From NCBI GenBank assembly GCA_023475345.1, contig JAMCWD010000041.1, positions 1-64,000 of the forward strand: DNA of 64,000 nt, read 5' to 3'. Position numbers and translations under genes: made by a program. Each line of letters opens with the position of its first letter. The stretch's first letter is position 1. Shown in pieces: positions 63,838 to 64,000 of the stretch. The DNA comes from Chloroflexota bacterium. GTDB lineage: Bacteria > Vulcanimicrobiota > JAMCWD01. A model generated the notes under the pieces. The model saw only the letters and a program-made list of their open reading frames with translations. It had not been told where the DNA came from and made no database searches.

Positions 63838-63930
63838 AGGGGGTCAGGGCTTGAATCTTGTACCTTGAATATGCTCTTACCTTATAGACACCAAGGTTTC
63901 CGGCAAGCTTGAGATTCAAGACCTGACCCC
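63838..63930. repeat. Palindromic element with 21-base inverted ends
   Basis: The left end GGGGTCAGGGCTTGAATCTT and the right end (reverse complement GGGGTCAGGTCTTGAATCTC) differ at two positions and enclose about 50 bases. I have seen GGGGTCAGGTCTTG-type ends around genes for REP-associated Y1 transposases. No transposase lies here, so it would be a non-autonomous copy. Confidence 0.65.
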
Positions 63931-63972
63931 TCAGAATCGAATCTTATCATAAATATAAATAAGGAGGCGTCC

Positions 63973-64000
63973 ATGCAGTCAAAACAATTCAATTCTTTGT
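63973..64000 (+). CDS. Partial gene start at the window edge
   Basis: ATG 63973 is preceded by AAGGAGG at a good distance. Only nine codons (MQSKQFNSL) lie inside the window, so the product cannot be named. Confidence 0.6.

Overview
The window looks like a chromosomal segment from a poorly characterised, probably uncultured bacterium with a diderm-like gene set. The evidence is a lipoprotein S41 protease, SPOR and MltG cell-wall factors, a type IV pilus motor set, a four-subunit succinate dehydrogenase, glutaminyl-tRNA synthetase, release factor 2 with a programmed frameshift, and a DUF3084 gene beside a YqgF-like nuclease (a pairing I associate mainly with cyanobacteria and neighbouring lineages). 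No 16S rRNA or other decisive marker is present, so the phylum stays open. A candidate phylum near Eremiobacterota, Riflebacteria, Wallbacteria or Melainabacteria is only a guess. Most genes are moderately GC-rich housekeeping genes in tight operons with ATGA or TGATG overlaps. Three stretches (1-1.6 kb, 7.3-8.2 kb, 25.7-29.7 kb) are visibly AT-rich and look acquired.

Layout. 0-1.6 kb: the start of a probable IS1595-type transposase, a gene fragment beside it, an unknown gene and a lysine-rich micro-ORF. 1.9-7 kb (minus): a GYF-like membrane protein, an SPL-like radical SAM protein, ribF, a SPOR protein and galT. 7.3-8.9 kb: a HEPN-like accessory protein and a repeat-rich spacer. 8.9-13.5 kb (minus): uvrD-like helicase, WecG/TagA glycosyltransferase, sugar nucleotidyltransferase, comF. 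13.6-16.7 kb (plus): a small unknown protein, a methyltransferase, a soluble FlhA-C (FHIPEP) protein without its membrane domain, and rph. 16.8-25.3 kb (minus): histidine kinase and response regulator, membrane-anchored YvcK, a Cys-rich DUF6485 protein, uvrC and two S41 proteases.

25.7-29.7 kb: an ArsR/SmtB-controlled P1B metal ATPase and DUF302 operon with two visible operators, then a frameshifted cation/proton antiporter remnant. 29.8-37 kb (plus): ruvX, mltG, yqeG, pilB, pilT, a 19-residue micropeptide ORF, pilC and a group-3-like sigma factor. 37-43.4 kb: glnS (minus), ftsH with a coupled small membrane protein, an M14 carboxypeptidase with an EF-hand, repeat-rich spacer DNA and a DUF5684 protein. 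43.7-54.3 kb (minus): prfB, secA, a YVTN beta-propeller protein, yqgF-like, DUF3084, tRNA-Pro(GGG), a histidine phosphatase, holA, mtnA and a GNAT. 54.4-63.1 kb (plus): a 1578-residue TPR protein, sdhCDAB and a cyclophilin. 63.3-64 kb: a sigma region-4-like protein, a palindromic element and the start of one more gene.

The observations most worth following are the standalone cytoplasmic FlhA domain, the micropeptide between pilT and pilC, the four-copy module in the TPR protein, and the CSC metal-site variant of the P1B ATPase.
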